A DNA stretch of 64,000 bases from Pseudomonadota bacterium (GTDB lineage: Bacteria; Pseudomonadota; Gammaproteobacteria; Burkholderiales; Rhodocyclaceae), in NCBI GenBank assembly GCA_018241695.1, contig JAFEDH010000004.1, positions 124,001-188,000 of the forward strand, in the 5' to 3' direction. The translations under genes and the position numbers were made by a program. Below, piece by piece: positions 16,525-27,766 of this stretch (positions within the stretch are counted from its first letter, which is position 1; each line of letters starts with the position of its first letter). The notes under the pieces were generated by a model, which was given only the letters and a program-made list of their open reading frames with translations, ran no database searches and was not told where the DNA came from.

Positions 16525-17307
16525 ATGAAAATTATCTCCGCCAACCTGAATGGGATTCGCTCCGCCAATACAAAGGGGTTTTTTGATTGGATGGCAACGA
16601 CCGACGCCGATGTCGTCTGCGTTCAAGAACTGAAAGCACAATCCGCGGACCTCACGGACGAGATGCGGAATCCCGGGGACTACCGAGGATTCTTTCACTA
16701 TGCGGAAAAGAAGGGCTATTCCGGCGTCGGCATCTATTGCCGTCGTGAGCCTGACCGCATTGTCGAGGGCATCGGACATCTAGGGTTTGACGCGGAAGGG
16801 CGTTTCATCCGTGCGGACTTCGGCGATCTCTCGGTCGTGTCGGTCTATGTCCCGTCGGGTTCGTCATCCCCGGAGCGGCAGGAAGCCAAATTCGAATTTC
16901 TCGATGAATTCCTACCTGTGATGGATTCCCTGCGAAGCGAGGGGCGGGAGTTCGTCGTATGTGGGGACTGGAACATCGCTCACGCCCCTATCGACTTGAA
17001 GAACTGGAAGGGCAACGTCAGGAATTCAGGCTTCCTACCCGAAGAGCGGGCATGGCTCGACAAACTGTATGCAAGCGGATGGACAGACGCCTACCGGAGT
17101 CTCTACCCAGAAGCAGGCAAGGATGGTTATACCTGGTGGTCCAACAGAGGGCAGGCATACGCGAAAAACGTGGGGTGGAGAATCGACCTTCACGTCGCGA
17201 CGGCTGGAATTGCAGGCACGGCAAAGGAAAGCAGCGTCTTCAAGGGACAAAAGTTCTCGGACCACGCTCCTCTGATCGTCGAGTACGATTGCGGGTATTT
17301 TGCGTGA
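16525..17307 (+). CDS. Island-borne complete exonuclease III
   Basis: 260 residues, the same length as the reconstructed host XthA. All exonuclease III active-site positions are present: Asn7 (SANLNG), Glu35 (VQELKAQ), Tyr108 (SVYVPSG), Asp148 and Asn150 (GDWNIAH), Asp221 (GWRID), and Asp246-His247 (SDHAP). It removes nucleotides 3' to 5' from duplex DNA and cleaves at abasic sites. The sequence is close to the host copy but clearly diverged, and codon use is more A+T-rich. It points towards the truncated host gene, and its stop is 5 bases from the right island edge. The likely role is to replace the function lost by the insertion; repair work alongside Vsr is a second possibility. Confidence 0.93.
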   Translation: MKIISANLNGIRSANTKGFFDWMATTDADVVCVQELKAQSADLTDEMRNPGDYRGFFHYAEKKGYSGVGIYCRREPDRIVEGIGHLGFDAEGRFIRADFGDLSVVSVYVPSGSSSPERQEAKFEFLDEFLPVMDSLRSEGREFVVCGDWNIAHAPIDLKNWKGNVRNSGFLPEERAWLDKLYASGWTDAYRSLYPEAGKDGYTWWSNRGQAYAKNVGWRIDLHVATAGIAGTAKESSVFKGQKFSDHAPLIVEYDCGYFA

Positions 17308-17311
17308 ACTT

Positions 17312-17983
17312 CTAGTCGATGCGCCAGCCCACGTTATTGGCCCGGGCCTGGCCGCGGTTGGACCACCATGTATAGGCTTCGCCAGTGGTGTCGGGATACA
17401 GCCGGCGGTAGACATCCACCCATCCCTGTTCTTCGAAGACACGTGTCAGCCATGACCGCTCTTCGAGCAGGAAGCCGCTGTTCTTGAGATTGCCTTTCCA
17501 GTTCCTGAGATCGATTTCCTTGTGGGCGATATTCCAGTCGCCACAAATCACGATCTCCCGCCCTTCGGCCCGCAGATTCGCCAGAAAAGGAAAGAAGGTG
17601 TCCATGAATTCAAATTTGGCCTGTTGCCGCTCCGGCGAGCTGGAACCGGAAGGCACGTAAACGGAAACCACCGACACCTTGCCGAAATCGGCCCGTAAAT
17701 AGCGACCCTCGGCATCGAAGCCGGCATGACCGATACCCTCTTCCACCCGGTCCGGGGTACGGGTGGTGTAGAGGCCGACTCCGCTGTAACCCTTTCGGGC
17801 GGCGTAATGAAAATGACCCTGGTAACCCGGTGGCGCACGCATCTGTTCCGTCAGATCGCCTTCCTGGGCTTTGAGTTCCTGCAGACAGAGAATGTCCGCG
17901 TTGTGGCCCGACATCCAGTCGAAGAGCCCTTTGGTGGCGGCGGAACGGATGCCGTTCAGATTCAGCGACGCAATTCTGAGCAT
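17312..17983 (-). pseudogene. xthA: 5' part of the host exonuclease III gene, truncated by the island
   Basis: From ATG 17983 the frame gives 223 residues of exonuclease III and then runs into TAG at 17312-17314, made by the junction. It ends NNVGWRID, where Asp223 matches the catalytic Asp of E. coli Exo III position 229. The last 37 residues, including the catalytic Asp-His pair, are found 3.8 kb away at 13416-13532. The product, if made, should be inactive because it lacks SDHAP. It is divergent from pyrE with 16 bases between the start codons. Confidence 0.95.
17313..17317. repeat. Right direct repeat TAGTC at the island boundary (attR core)
   Basis: Second copy of the 5-bp sequence found at 13528-13532, lying between the last bases of the island (TTC) and the uninterrupted xthA sequence (GATGCGCCAG). 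Confidence 0.8.
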
Positions 17984-17999
17984 GTAGAATGGCCAACCT

Positions 18000-18653
18000 A
18001 TGACAAAGTCCGATTCTAGCCGCGACTTCATTGCCTTCGCCTGCGATCGGGGCGTGTTGCGCTTTGGAGAATTCAAAACCAAGGCAGGTCGTTTGTCCCC
18101 CTATTTTTTCAATGCCGGCCTGTTTGATGATGGCGCTTCCCTGGGCCTGCTGTGTGATTTCTACGCGGATGCGATCATCGCTTCGGGTTTGCAGGTCGAT
18201 GTGCTCTTCGGCCCGGCTTACAAGGGCATTCCCCTCGCGGCGGGGATCGTCGTTGCCCTCGCGCGCAAGGGCCGTAACCTGCCCTTTGCGTACAATCGCA
18301 AAGAGGCCAAGGATCACGGAGAAGGCGGCACGCTGGTAGGCGCTCCCCTGGCCGGCCGGGTATTGATTGTCGATGATGTGATTTCCGCCGGTACCTCGGT
18401 GCGCGAATCGGTGGATCTGATCCGCGGCGCCGGCGCCATGCCCGCGGGTGTGGTCATCGCACTGGATCGCCAGGAGCGGGGCAGTGGTAGCCTTTCCGCC
18501 GTTCAGGAAGTGCGGCGGGAATACGGAATGCCGGTGGTGGCCGTGGCCACCCTGGATGATTTGATTGCCTATCTGCAGGGCAGTCCTGAGCTGGAACGCA
18601 ATCTGGAAGCGGTTATCCGCTATCGCGAACACTACGGAATCCGGGAGGGTTGA
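18000..18653 (+). CDS. pyrE: Orotate phosphoribosyltransferase
   Basis: 217 residues. It joins orotate to PRPP to form orotidine 5'-monophosphate in pyrimidine synthesis. The PRPP-binding motif [16 protein letters not shown] lies near residue 120; the N-terminal [17 protein letters not shown] and the [10 protein letters not shown] loop are typical of bacterial PyrE. The start is divergent from xthA, and xthA/pyrE head-to-head order is common in betaproteobacteria. A short exported coiled-coil gene follows 3 bases after the stop, so they are probably co-transcribed. Confidence 0.96.
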   Translation: MTKSDSSRDFIAFACDRGVLRFGEFKTKAGRLSPYFFNAGLFDDGASLGLLCDFYADAIIASGLQVDVLFGPAYKGIPLAAGIVVALARKGRNLPFAYNRKEAKDHGEGGTLVGAPLAGRVLIVDDVISAGTSVRESVDLIRGAGAMPAGVVIALDRQERGSGSLSAVQEVRREYGMPVVAVATLDDLIAYLQGSPELERNLEAVIRYREHYGIREG

Positions 18654-18656
18654 ATC

Positions 18657-19286
18657 ATGTCGCTGCGCGCCACCACCATGTCCTTGCTGACCCTGAGCCT
18701 CGCGGCCCTGGCGTTGAGCACCCCTGTTCATGCCGCCCGCAGCTTCTGCTGCACCCTGGATAACGGGGATCGCAGCTGTGGCGATATCCTGCCCGAGGTG
18801 TGCCGCAACCGGGCGTATTCCGAATTCAACGAGCGTGGCAACAAGGTTCGCTCGGTGGATGCGCCGCTGACCGATGCCCAGCAGGCGGCACGGGATGCCG
18901 AGCTGAAGAAACAGCGCGAGGCGGATCGTGTTGCACTGGAACAGCAGCGCCGCGATACAGCCCTGCTCTCCACCTTTGCCACCGAGAAGGATCTGGATGC
19001 CGCCCGCGACCGGGCGGTGGCCGAACTGGAGCGCAGCGTCAAGCTGGCCCAGGACAAACTCGATGCGGCGCAAAAGGACAGGGCCAAGCTGGCGCGCGAT
19101 GCCGAGTTCTACAAAAACAAGCCGCTGCCCGGCTCGCTCAAGGATTCGATGGCGCGTGGCGATGCCGCCATCAAGTCGGCCCAGGACGGTGTCGATGCCA
19201 AGAAGCGGGAGATCGATCAGCTCAAGGCCAAGTTCGAGGCCGACCGGGCCCGCTTGCGGGAACTGCGGGGCGACAAGAAGGAATAG
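18657..19286 (+). CDS. Exported coiled-coil protein, function unknown
   Basis: 209 residues with a signal peptide ending near VHA (residue 26). A short cysteine-bearing region follows (SFCCTLDNGDRSCGDILP). Its pattern, including YSEFNERGNKVRSVDAPLT, is like the DUF4124-type start of many betaproteobacterial exported proteins. Residues 75-205 are almost wholly charged helix and should form a coiled coil (AELERSVKLAQDKLDAAQKD). No enzyme motif is seen. It follows pyrE closely and ends before a strong terminator. Confidence 0.7.
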   Translation: MSLRATTMSLLTLSLAALALSTPVHAARSFCCTLDNGDRSCGDILPEVCRNRAYSEFNERGNKVRSVDAPLTDAQQAARDAELKKQREADRVALEQQRRDTALLSTFATEKDLDAARDRAVAELERSVKLAQDKLDAAQKDRAKLARDAEFYKNKPLPGSLKDSMARGDAAIKSAQDGVDAKKREIDQLKAKFEADRARLRELRGDKKE

Positions 19287-19307
19287 CTTTCACCTTGCCC
19301 CATCACG

Positions 19308-19336
19308 AAAAACGCCGCTCGCCGAGCGGCGTTTTT
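19308..19336. terminator. Bidirectional terminator
   Basis: AAAAACGCCGCTC (19308-19320) and GAGCGGCGTTTTT (19324-19336) form a 13-base stem with a three-base loop, with A/T runs on both sides. It separates the pyrE unit from the convergent thioesterase gene. Confidence 0.93.
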
Positions 19337-19346
19337 GCTTTGTCTC

Positions 19347-19802
19347 TCAGCTTCGTGCTGACTTGATCTTCAGTACACCGGAAAAACTGAATACCGGGCC
19401 ATCGGTCGTGGTCATCAGACCACGCAGAAAAATCATGCTGCGTGTGCGGCGCATTACTTCACCGGTGCATTCCAGCAGGTCGCCCTCGAAGGCCGGGCCG
19501 AGATATTCACCATGCAGGGTAACCGTCACGGCGGCCTGATTGCCCAGCGCGGTGGCGAAGACAAAGAGGCAATAGTCGGCGAAGGTCATCATCGCGCCGC
19601 CATGCAGGGTGCCGCCACCGTTGACGTGTTTGGCTTCGATGCGCATCGCACACAGCGGCTCGCCGGTCCCGGTGGTGCGGTGGTAGAAGGGGCCCGCGTG
19701 ATCGTTGAAGGGGTCGCCGGCCGACGTGGTCCAGCCGCTCCACTCGCCCGTTTCGATCAGGCGGGCGTGGGAGGCGCGGAGGTGCGAGGTGTTTTCATTC
19801 AT
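19347..19802 (-). CDS. PaaI-type hotdog-fold thioesterase
   Basis: 151 residues with the PaaI/hotdog signature HVNGGGTLHGGAMMTFAD near 59-76, where the His-Gly-Gly segment and the Asp line the active site. The C-terminal strands VTVTLHGEYLGPAFEGDLLE complete the fold. The family hydrolyses acyl- or aryl-CoA thioesters; the substrate is open. It is the last gene on the gat strand, 49 bases beyond the gatB stop, and faces the terminator. Confidence 0.85.
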   Translation of the reverse strand: MNENTSHLRASHARLIETGEWSGWTTSAGDPFNDHAGPFYHRTTGTGEPLCAMRIEAKHVNGGGTLHGGAMMTFADYCLFVFATALGNQAAVTVTLHGEYLGPAFEGDLLECTGEVMRRTRSMIFLRGLMTTTDGPVFSFSGVLKIKSARS

Positions 19803-19851
19803 CGACGGGAGGAAGTCCGCAAGGTGACGGCATGATGTCGGACGCCGGGGA

Positions 19852-21288
19852 TCAGCCCGCCAGCCGGGCGCGCAGCAACTCGTTCACCTGCTGCGGGTTG
19901 GCTTTGCCTTTTGTGGCCTTCATGGCCTGGCCGACGAGGGCATTGAAGGCCTTTTCCTTGCCGGCGCGGAATTCCTCGACCGATTTCTGGTTTGCGGCCA
20001 GTATCTCGTCGATGATCTTCTCGATGGCACCGGTGTCCGTGATCTGCTTCAAACCCTTGGTCTCGATCACCACATCCGCATCCCTGCCTTCGCCGTTCCA
20101 CAGTGCGTCGAAGACATCCCGTGCGATTTTGTTCGACAGGGTGTTGTCGGCGATCCGCAGGATCACACCGGCCAGCTGGGCAGCGGACACGGGCGCGGCG
20201 GCGATTTCCAGGTCGGCCTTGTTCAGCCGCGCGGCGATTTCACCCATCACCCAGTTGGCACAGAGCTTTGCATTGACCTTGCCGGCACCGGTTACGGCAT
20301 CCTCGAAATAGCGTGCGGTGTCGCGTGTCGCGGTGAGCGTGACAGCGTCGTAGGCCGACAGGCCATAGTCCTTCACGAAGCGCTGCTGCATGGCCGCCGG
20401 CAGTTCGGGCAGGCCCGCCTTCACTTCGTCGATCCACCCGGCCTTGATTTCCAGGGGTAGCAGGTCGGGATCGGGGAAGTAGCGATAATCCTGGGCGTCC
20501 TCCTTGCTGCGCATGGCGCGGGTTTCACCCGTGTCGGGGTCGAACAGCACGGTGGCTTGCCGGATGGCACGGCCTTCCTCGATCTCGTTGATCTGCCACT
20601 GGATCTCGTAGTTGATCGCCTGTTCGAGGAAACGGAAGGAATTGAGGTTCTTGATCTCGCGCCGGGTGCCCAGGGGCGCGCCGGGACGGCGCACGGAGAC
20701 GTTGGCGTCGCAGCGGAAGCTGCCTTCCTGCATGTTGCCATCGCAGATGCCGATCCAGGTGACCAGGCCGTGCAGCGCCCTGGCATAGGCCACGGCTTCG
20801 GTGGCGGAACTCATGTCGGGCTCCGACACGATCTCCAGCAGGGGTGTGCCGGCACGATTGAGGTCGATGCCGGTCTTGCCGTGGAAGTCTTCATGAAGCG
20901 ATTTGCCGGCATCTTCTTCGAGGTGGGCACGGGTCAGGCGCACGAATTTCTCAGATTCACCGACGCGGATGGTGATGCCGCCACCGGAAACCACGGGAAT
21001 CTCGAACTGGCTGATCTGGTAACCCTTGGGCAGGTCGGGGTAGAAATAATTCTTGCGCGCGAAGATGGAGCGCGATGCGATCTGCGCATCCACGGCGAGA
21101 CCGAACCGGATGGCGCAGACCACCGCTTCGCGGTTGAGCACCGGCAGCACGCCGGGCAGGGCGATGTCCACCGCGCAGGCCTGGGCATTGGGTGCGGCAC
21201 CGAAGGCGGTGGCGGCACCGGAAAAGATCTTCGACTGCGTTTGCAGCTGGGTATGGGTTTCCAGACCGATCACAACTTCCCAAGTCAT
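19852..21288 (-). CDS. gatB: Aspartyl/glutamyl-tRNA amidotransferase subunit B
   Basis: 478 residues from ATG 21288; a longer reading from 21315 adds residues that do not fit the family start [15 protein letters not shown]. GatB binds misacylated Glu-tRNA(Gln) or Asp-tRNA(Asn) and catalyses kinase and amidation steps with GatA and GatC. Visible family segments are [31 protein letters not shown] and the YatY-like C-terminal tail region around [13 protein letters not shown]. It is the third gene of gatCAB, separated from gatA by an unusual 115-base hairpin-rich spacer. Confidence 0.96.
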   Translation of the reverse strand: MTWEVVIGLETHTQLQTQSKIFSGAATAFGAAPNAQACAVDIALPGVLPVLNREAVVCAIRFGLAVDAQIASRSIFARKNYFYPDLPKGYQISQFEIPVVSGGGITIRVGESEKFVRLTRAHLEEDAGKSLHEDFHGKTGIDLNRAGTPLLEIVSEPDMSSATEAVAYARALHGLVTWIGICDGNMQEGSFRCDANVSVRRPGAPLGTRREIKNLNSFRFLEQAINYEIQWQINEIEEGRAIRQATVLFDPDTGETRAMRSKEDAQDYRYFPDPDLLPLEIKAGWIDEVKAGLPELPAAMQQRFVKDYGLSAYDAVTLTATRDTARYFEDAVTGAGKVNAKLCANWVMGEIAARLNKADLEIAAAPVSAAQLAGVILRIADNTLSNKIARDVFDALWNGEGRDADVVIETKGLKQITDTGAIEKIIDEILAANQKSVEEFRAGKEKAFNALVGQAMKATKGKANPQQVNELLRARLAG

Positions 21289-21291
21289 ACC

Positions 21292-21403
21292 GCCCCCTCT
21301 GCCGGGCCACCCCAAAGAGGGGGCAAGCCAATCTCACGGAAGCCGCTTAGCGGCTGAACTTTTGTTACCCCTGCCCGTGGGGCGGGGGATAGGGGGCGGG
21401 CCC
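21292..21403. repeat. Hairpin-rich spacer between gatA and gatB
   Basis: Three inverted repeats lie in a row. GCCCCCTCT (21292-21300) pairs with AGAGGGGGC (21316-21324). AGCCGC (21341-21346) pairs with GCGGCT (21350-21355). A C-run/G-run block follows (CCCCTGCCCGTGGGGCGGGG). It looks like a repetitive extragenic element or an mRNA-processing segment within an operon that is otherwise tightly packed. Confidence 0.5.
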
Positions 21404-24315
<2,912 letters not shown>

Positions 24316-24388
24316 TCCCGGCCTCCATTAGCTTGCGGGATCGCGCCTGGTGCGCATCCTGCAGGTAGGGAGAGGGACTGCAGCCTTG

Positions 24389-25300
24389 ATGAATGTCGTT
24401 GGTCACACGCCACCACCGTTCTTCAAACGGGGCCCGGCGCCGCTCGCCCGGCTGACCTTTTTTGTCGCGCTTTCCGTGCTGTTGCTGGTTGCCGACCTGC
24501 GCTTCCATACTCTGGAATGGATGCGGCTGGGACTGGCTACCGCTGCCTGGCCCCTGCAGCAGGCAGCCTATTTGCCGGTGGAGGCGGGTAGCGATCTGGA
24601 GCAGTATTTCAGGCGTCTCACAACCTTGCAGGGGGAAAACCAGAATCTCCATCATCAGCAGCTGGAAACGGCGGGCCTGCTCCTGCGGCAACACTACCTC
24701 GAAGATGAAAACAGGCGTTTGCGCACCCTGCTCGACATGCAGGCGCATTTGCCGGTGACGGGACAGGTGGCGGATATCCTCTATTCGTCCCGGGATCCCT
24801 TCTCGCACCGGGTGGTGATCAACAAGGGGATGCAGCAGGGAATGGAGGATGGCCAGGCGGTGATCGACGAGCTCGGAGTCATCGGCCAGGTGACCCGGGT
24901 ATTTCCGCTGACGGCGGAAGTGACCCTGCTCACCGACAAGGACCAGGCGATTCCCATCCAGATCCAGCGCAACGGATTGCGCGCCGTGCTCGCCGGCGCC
25001 GGCAATGGCATGATGGAGCTGCGTTTTCTCGCCGCCAATGCCGAAGTCCGGGTGGGCGACATACTGGTCACCTCGGGGCTCGATGGAGTCTATCTGCCCG
25101 GCCTGCCGGTGGCCCGGGTGGTGAAGATCGACCGCGACCAATCCTTTTCCTTCGCCCGCATCCAGTGCGCACCGATCGGTGGCGTCGAACGTCACGGCCA
25201 GGTGCTGGTGCTGGGACATCGGGAAGCACTGCCGCCCCGCCCCGAGGAACCCGTCGGACCCGCGGACACGGTACGCGGCAAACGTTCACGGCGCCACTGA
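24389..25300 (+). CDS. mreC: Rod-shape-determining protein MreC
   Basis: 303 residues from ATG 24389; an earlier in-frame GTG at 24350 lacks a matching family N-terminus. One membrane helix (LTFFVALSVLLLVADL) follows the short cytoplasmic segment PPPFFKRGPAP. A coiled coil occupies about residues 65-110, and a beta-rich periplasmic part contains the MreC signature FPLTAEVTLLTD. MreC links MreB to the periplasmic synthases and activates PBP2. It is placed between mreB and mreD as in most rods. The C-terminal tail is proline-rich and basic. Confidence 0.93.
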   Translation: MNVVGHTPPPFFKRGPAPLARLTFFVALSVLLLVADLRFHTLEWMRLGLATAAWPLQQAAYLPVEAGSDLEQYFRRLTTLQGENQNLHHQQLETAGLLLRQHYLEDENRRLRTLLDMQAHLPVTGQVADILYSSRDPFSHRVVINKGMQQGMEDGQAVIDELGVIGQVTRVFPLTAEVTLLTDKDQAIPIQIQRNGLRAVLAGAGNGMMELRFLAANAEVRVGDILVTSGLDGVYLPGLPVARVVKIDRDQSFSFARIQCAPIGGVERHGQVLVLGHREALPPRPEEPVGPADTVRGKRSRRH

Positions 25301-25301
25301 C

Positions 25302-25823
25302 ATGCAGCCGATCCATATCTCCAGACGTATCCTGCGACCGGTCCGGCCCTGGTTCATCGTTCTGTCGATGTTTGCGGCCCTGCTGGTCAACATGATTCCC
25401 CTCGGCCACTTTCCCCTGATGCCGGACTGGGTGGCGCTGGTGCTGGTGTTCTGGTGCATTCACCAGCCCTTCAAGGTGGGAATGAGTGCGGGCTTCTTCC
25501 TGGGCATCGCCATGGATGTGGCGGATGGGAGTGTCATGGGGCAGCATGCCCTCGCCTACGTCCTGCTTGCCTATTTTGCGGCGGGCCTGTCACGCCGCAT
25601 CCTGTGGTTTTCCATGGCCCAGCAGAGCCTGCACATTTTGCCGATGCTGCTGGGCAGCCAGCTGGTCATGCTCGCTGCCCGCATGGTGTCGGGTGGCGTT
25701 TTCCCCGGCCTGACCTGGCTGTTCTCCAGCCTGATCGGAACCCTGCTCTGGCATCCCCTGAATTATGTTCTGCTCCTGCCCCAGTTCCAGCCCACGGAGC
25801 GGGACGAGAACAGGCCGATATGA
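25302..25823 (+). CDS. mreD: Rod-shape-determining membrane protein MreD
   Basis: 173 residues, start one base after the mreC stop codon. Five to six hydrophobic segments cover almost the whole chain (FIVLSMFAALLVNMIPL, WVALVLVFWCI and further). The MreD-type features GFFLGIAMDVADGSVMGQHALAY and HPLNYVLLLPQ are visible. It acts with MreC in the inner-membrane Rod complex. A 62-base gap precedes mrdA. Confidence 0.9.
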   Translation: MQPIHISRRILRPVRPWFIVLSMFAALLVNMIPLGHFPLMPDWVALVLVFWCIHQPFKVGMSAGFFLGIAMDVADGSVMGQHALAYVLLAYFAAGLSRRILWFSMAQQSLHILPMLLGSQLVMLAARMVSGGVFPGLTWLFSSLIGTLLWHPLNYVLLLPQFQPTERDENRPI

Positions 25824-25885
25824 GCCGGTTGTATTGTCGCCGCAGGGGAACTCTTCCGGGGCAGGGATGTGTCTGAGGCTGGCTA

Positions 25886-27766
25886 ATGGAATTCGCGAAT
25901 CCTCAGGAAGGTATCGAACGTTTTCGCCGCCGCCTCGGCGTGGCGGCGCTGTTTGTGCTGTTCTGCTTCGGGCTGCTGATTCTGCGCTTCATCTGGCTGC
26001 AGATTGTCCAGTACGACTACTACCAGACCCGCGCCGAGGACAACCGCATTTCCCTGGTGCCGATCGTGCCCAATCGCGGCCTGATCGTGGACCGCAACGG
26101 CGAGGTTCTGGCCCGCAATTACTCGGCCTATACGCTCGAGATCGCACCTTCCAAGGTCAGGGATCTGGATGCGGTGATCGATGGCCTGTCCCGGATCATC
26201 GATATCCAGCCCAAGGACCGCAAGCGTTTCTACAAGATGCTGGACGAGTCGAGGAACTTCGACACCCTGCCGATCCGCAACCGGCTCACCGACGAGGAGG
26301 TGGCGAAGTTCACCGCCTACCGCTACCGTTTTCCGGGTGTGGAGATCAAGGCGCGCCTGTTCCGCCAGTATCCTTATGGCGCCTTTGCCTCCCACCTCCT
26401 GGGCTATATCGGTCGCGTGACCGATCGTGATCTGGACAAGATCGAGGATCAGGATCAGGAAGACAACTATCGCGGCACCCTGCATTTCGGCAAGACAGGG
26501 CTGGAGCAGCATTACGAGTTCGAGTTGCATGGCACTACCGGTTTCGAGCAGGTGGAGGTAGACGCGGGCGGGCGGGCGGTGCGCTCGCTGGCCCGCATCG
26601 CACCCATCGCCGGCAACAATCTCACCCTGACGGTGGATGCCCGGCTGCAGCAGGTGGTGGAAAAGGCTTTTGGCGACCGGCGTGGAGCTCTGGTCGCCAT
26701 CGATCCTGCCACTGGCGGCATTCTCGCTCTGGTTTCGATGCCCAATTACGATCCCAATCTGTTTGTCGATGGCATCGATCCCGGAAACTGGGAGATGCTC
26801 AATACCTCACCCGACAAACCCATGGTTAACCGGGCGCTGAATGGCGCCTATCCGCCCGGTTCGACCTTCAAGCCCTACATGGCGCTGGCGGCACTCGAAC
26901 TGGGCAAGCGCCGCCCCGAACAGGCCATTCACGATCCGGGGTTCTTCAATTTCGGCGGCCATCAGTTTCGCGACGACAAGAAGGGCGGCCACGGCTATGT
27001 GGACATGTACACCTCTATCGTTCAGTCCTGCGACACCTATTACTACATGCTGGCGAACGATATGGGAATTGACAATATTTCCAGCTTCATGGCCCAGTTC
27101 GGCTTCGGTCAGCCGACCGGTGTCGATATCGATGGCGAATCCCGTGGCGTGCTGCCGTCGCAGGCATGGAAACGGCAGCGGTTCAAACGTCCGGAACAGC
27201 AGAAATGGTATGCCGGAGAGACGATTTCAATTGGTATCGGCCAGGGCTACAACGCCTACACACCGATCCAGCTGGCCCAGGCCATTGCCACGCTGGCAAA
27301 CAATGGCGTGATGTATCGCCCCCATCTGGTCAAATACATCACCGACACCCGCACCGGGAAGCAGACCGTGATCGAGCCCACGCCGATCCGGACCATTGCG
27401 CTCAAGCCCGAAAATATCGAGATCATCAAGCGCGCCCTGGTGGGCGTCAACAAGGAAGGCACCGGCGCCCGCGCCTTTGCCGGCGCAGAGTATGTTGCCG
27501 CCGGCAAGACCGGTACCGCCCAGGTGTTTTCCTACAAGGGGGCCGAACACAAGACCGAGCACATGCAGGCCAATCTGCGCGATCACGCCCTGTACATCGC
27601 CTTCGCTCCGGCCGATGCACCCAGGATCGCGCTGGCGGTTCTGGTGGAGAACGGCGGCTTCGGTGCCCAGGCCGCCGCGCCGATTGCCCGCCAGGTTTTC
27701 GATTATTACCTGCTGGGCAAGCTGCCCAAGGAACCAGCCAAAGCCGACGAGGACGGGGGTGACTGA
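25886..27766 (+). CDS. mrdA: Peptidoglycan transpeptidase PBP2
   Basis: 626 residues, class B penicillin-binding protein. One N-terminal membrane helix (LFVLFCFGLLILRFIWL) is followed by the dimerisation domain with RGLIVDRNGEVLARN. The transpeptidase domain has Ser326 and Lys329 in PGSTFK, the SxD box in VQSCDTYYY, and Lys541 in AAGKTGTAQ. It cross-links lateral wall peptidoglycan together with the RodA polymerase, whose start overlaps its stop by one base (TGATG). Length and motifs are standard, so it should be active. Confidence 0.96.
   Translation: MEFANPQEGIERFRRRLGVAALFVLFCFGLLILRFIWLQIVQYDYYQTRAEDNRISLVPIVPNRGLIVDRNGEVLARNYSAYTLEIAPSKVRDLDAVIDGLSRIIDIQPKDRKRFYKMLDESRNFDTLPIRNRLTDEEVAKFTAYRYRFPGVEIKARLFRQYPYGAFASHLLGYIGRVTDRDLDKIEDQDQEDNYRGTLHFGKTGLEQHYEFELHGTTGFEQVEVDAGGRAVRSLARIAPIAGNNLTLTVDARLQQVVEKAFGDRRGALVAIDPATGGILALVSMPNYDPNLFVDGIDPGNWEMLNTSPDKPMVNRALNGAYPPGSTFKPYMALAALELGKRRPEQAIHDPGFFNFGGHQFRDDKKGGHGYVDMYTSIVQSCDTYYYMLANDMGIDNISSFMAQFGFGQPTGVDIDGESRGVLPSQAWKRQRFKRPEQQKWYAGETISIGIGQGYNAYTPIQLAQAIATLANNGVMYRPHLVKYITDTRTGKQTVIEPTPIRTIALKPENIEIIKRALVGVNKEGTGARAFAGAEYVAAGKTGTAQVFSYKGAEHKTEHMQANLRDHALYIAFAPADAPRIALAVLVENGGFGAQAAAPIARQVFDYYLLGKLPKEPAKADEDGGD

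Larger units (their letters stand above)
13533..17312. mobile_element. 3.78-kb restriction/repair island inserted in xthA
   Basis: The segment is bounded by TAGTC repeats and separates the two halves of the host xthA. Its contents, left to right, are a decayed serine recombinase, an HNH nuclease, convergent vsr and dcm, and a complete second exonuclease III gene that ends 5 bases from the right edge. Its base composition is visibly richer in A and T than the flanking genes. The two ends show an imperfect inverted match (CACGTAAAAC inside the left end, CACGCAAAAT read inwards from the right). No transposase or intact integrase is present. The recombinase lying next to one junction is typical of serine-integrase elements, so I infer that mode of insertion. 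Confidence 0.88.

Noticed and set aside
13533..17312. The island as a classical transposon or insertion sequence
   Set aside because: The 5-bp repeat would fit a transposon, but there is no transposase, the end match is weak and imperfect, and a serine recombinase remnant lies at the junction.
17312..17983. Truncated xthA as a sequencing frameshift
   Set aside because: The missing 37-residue end is found intact and in the same orientation at 13416-13532, joined through a shared 5-bp sequence, so an insertion explains it better than a base error.
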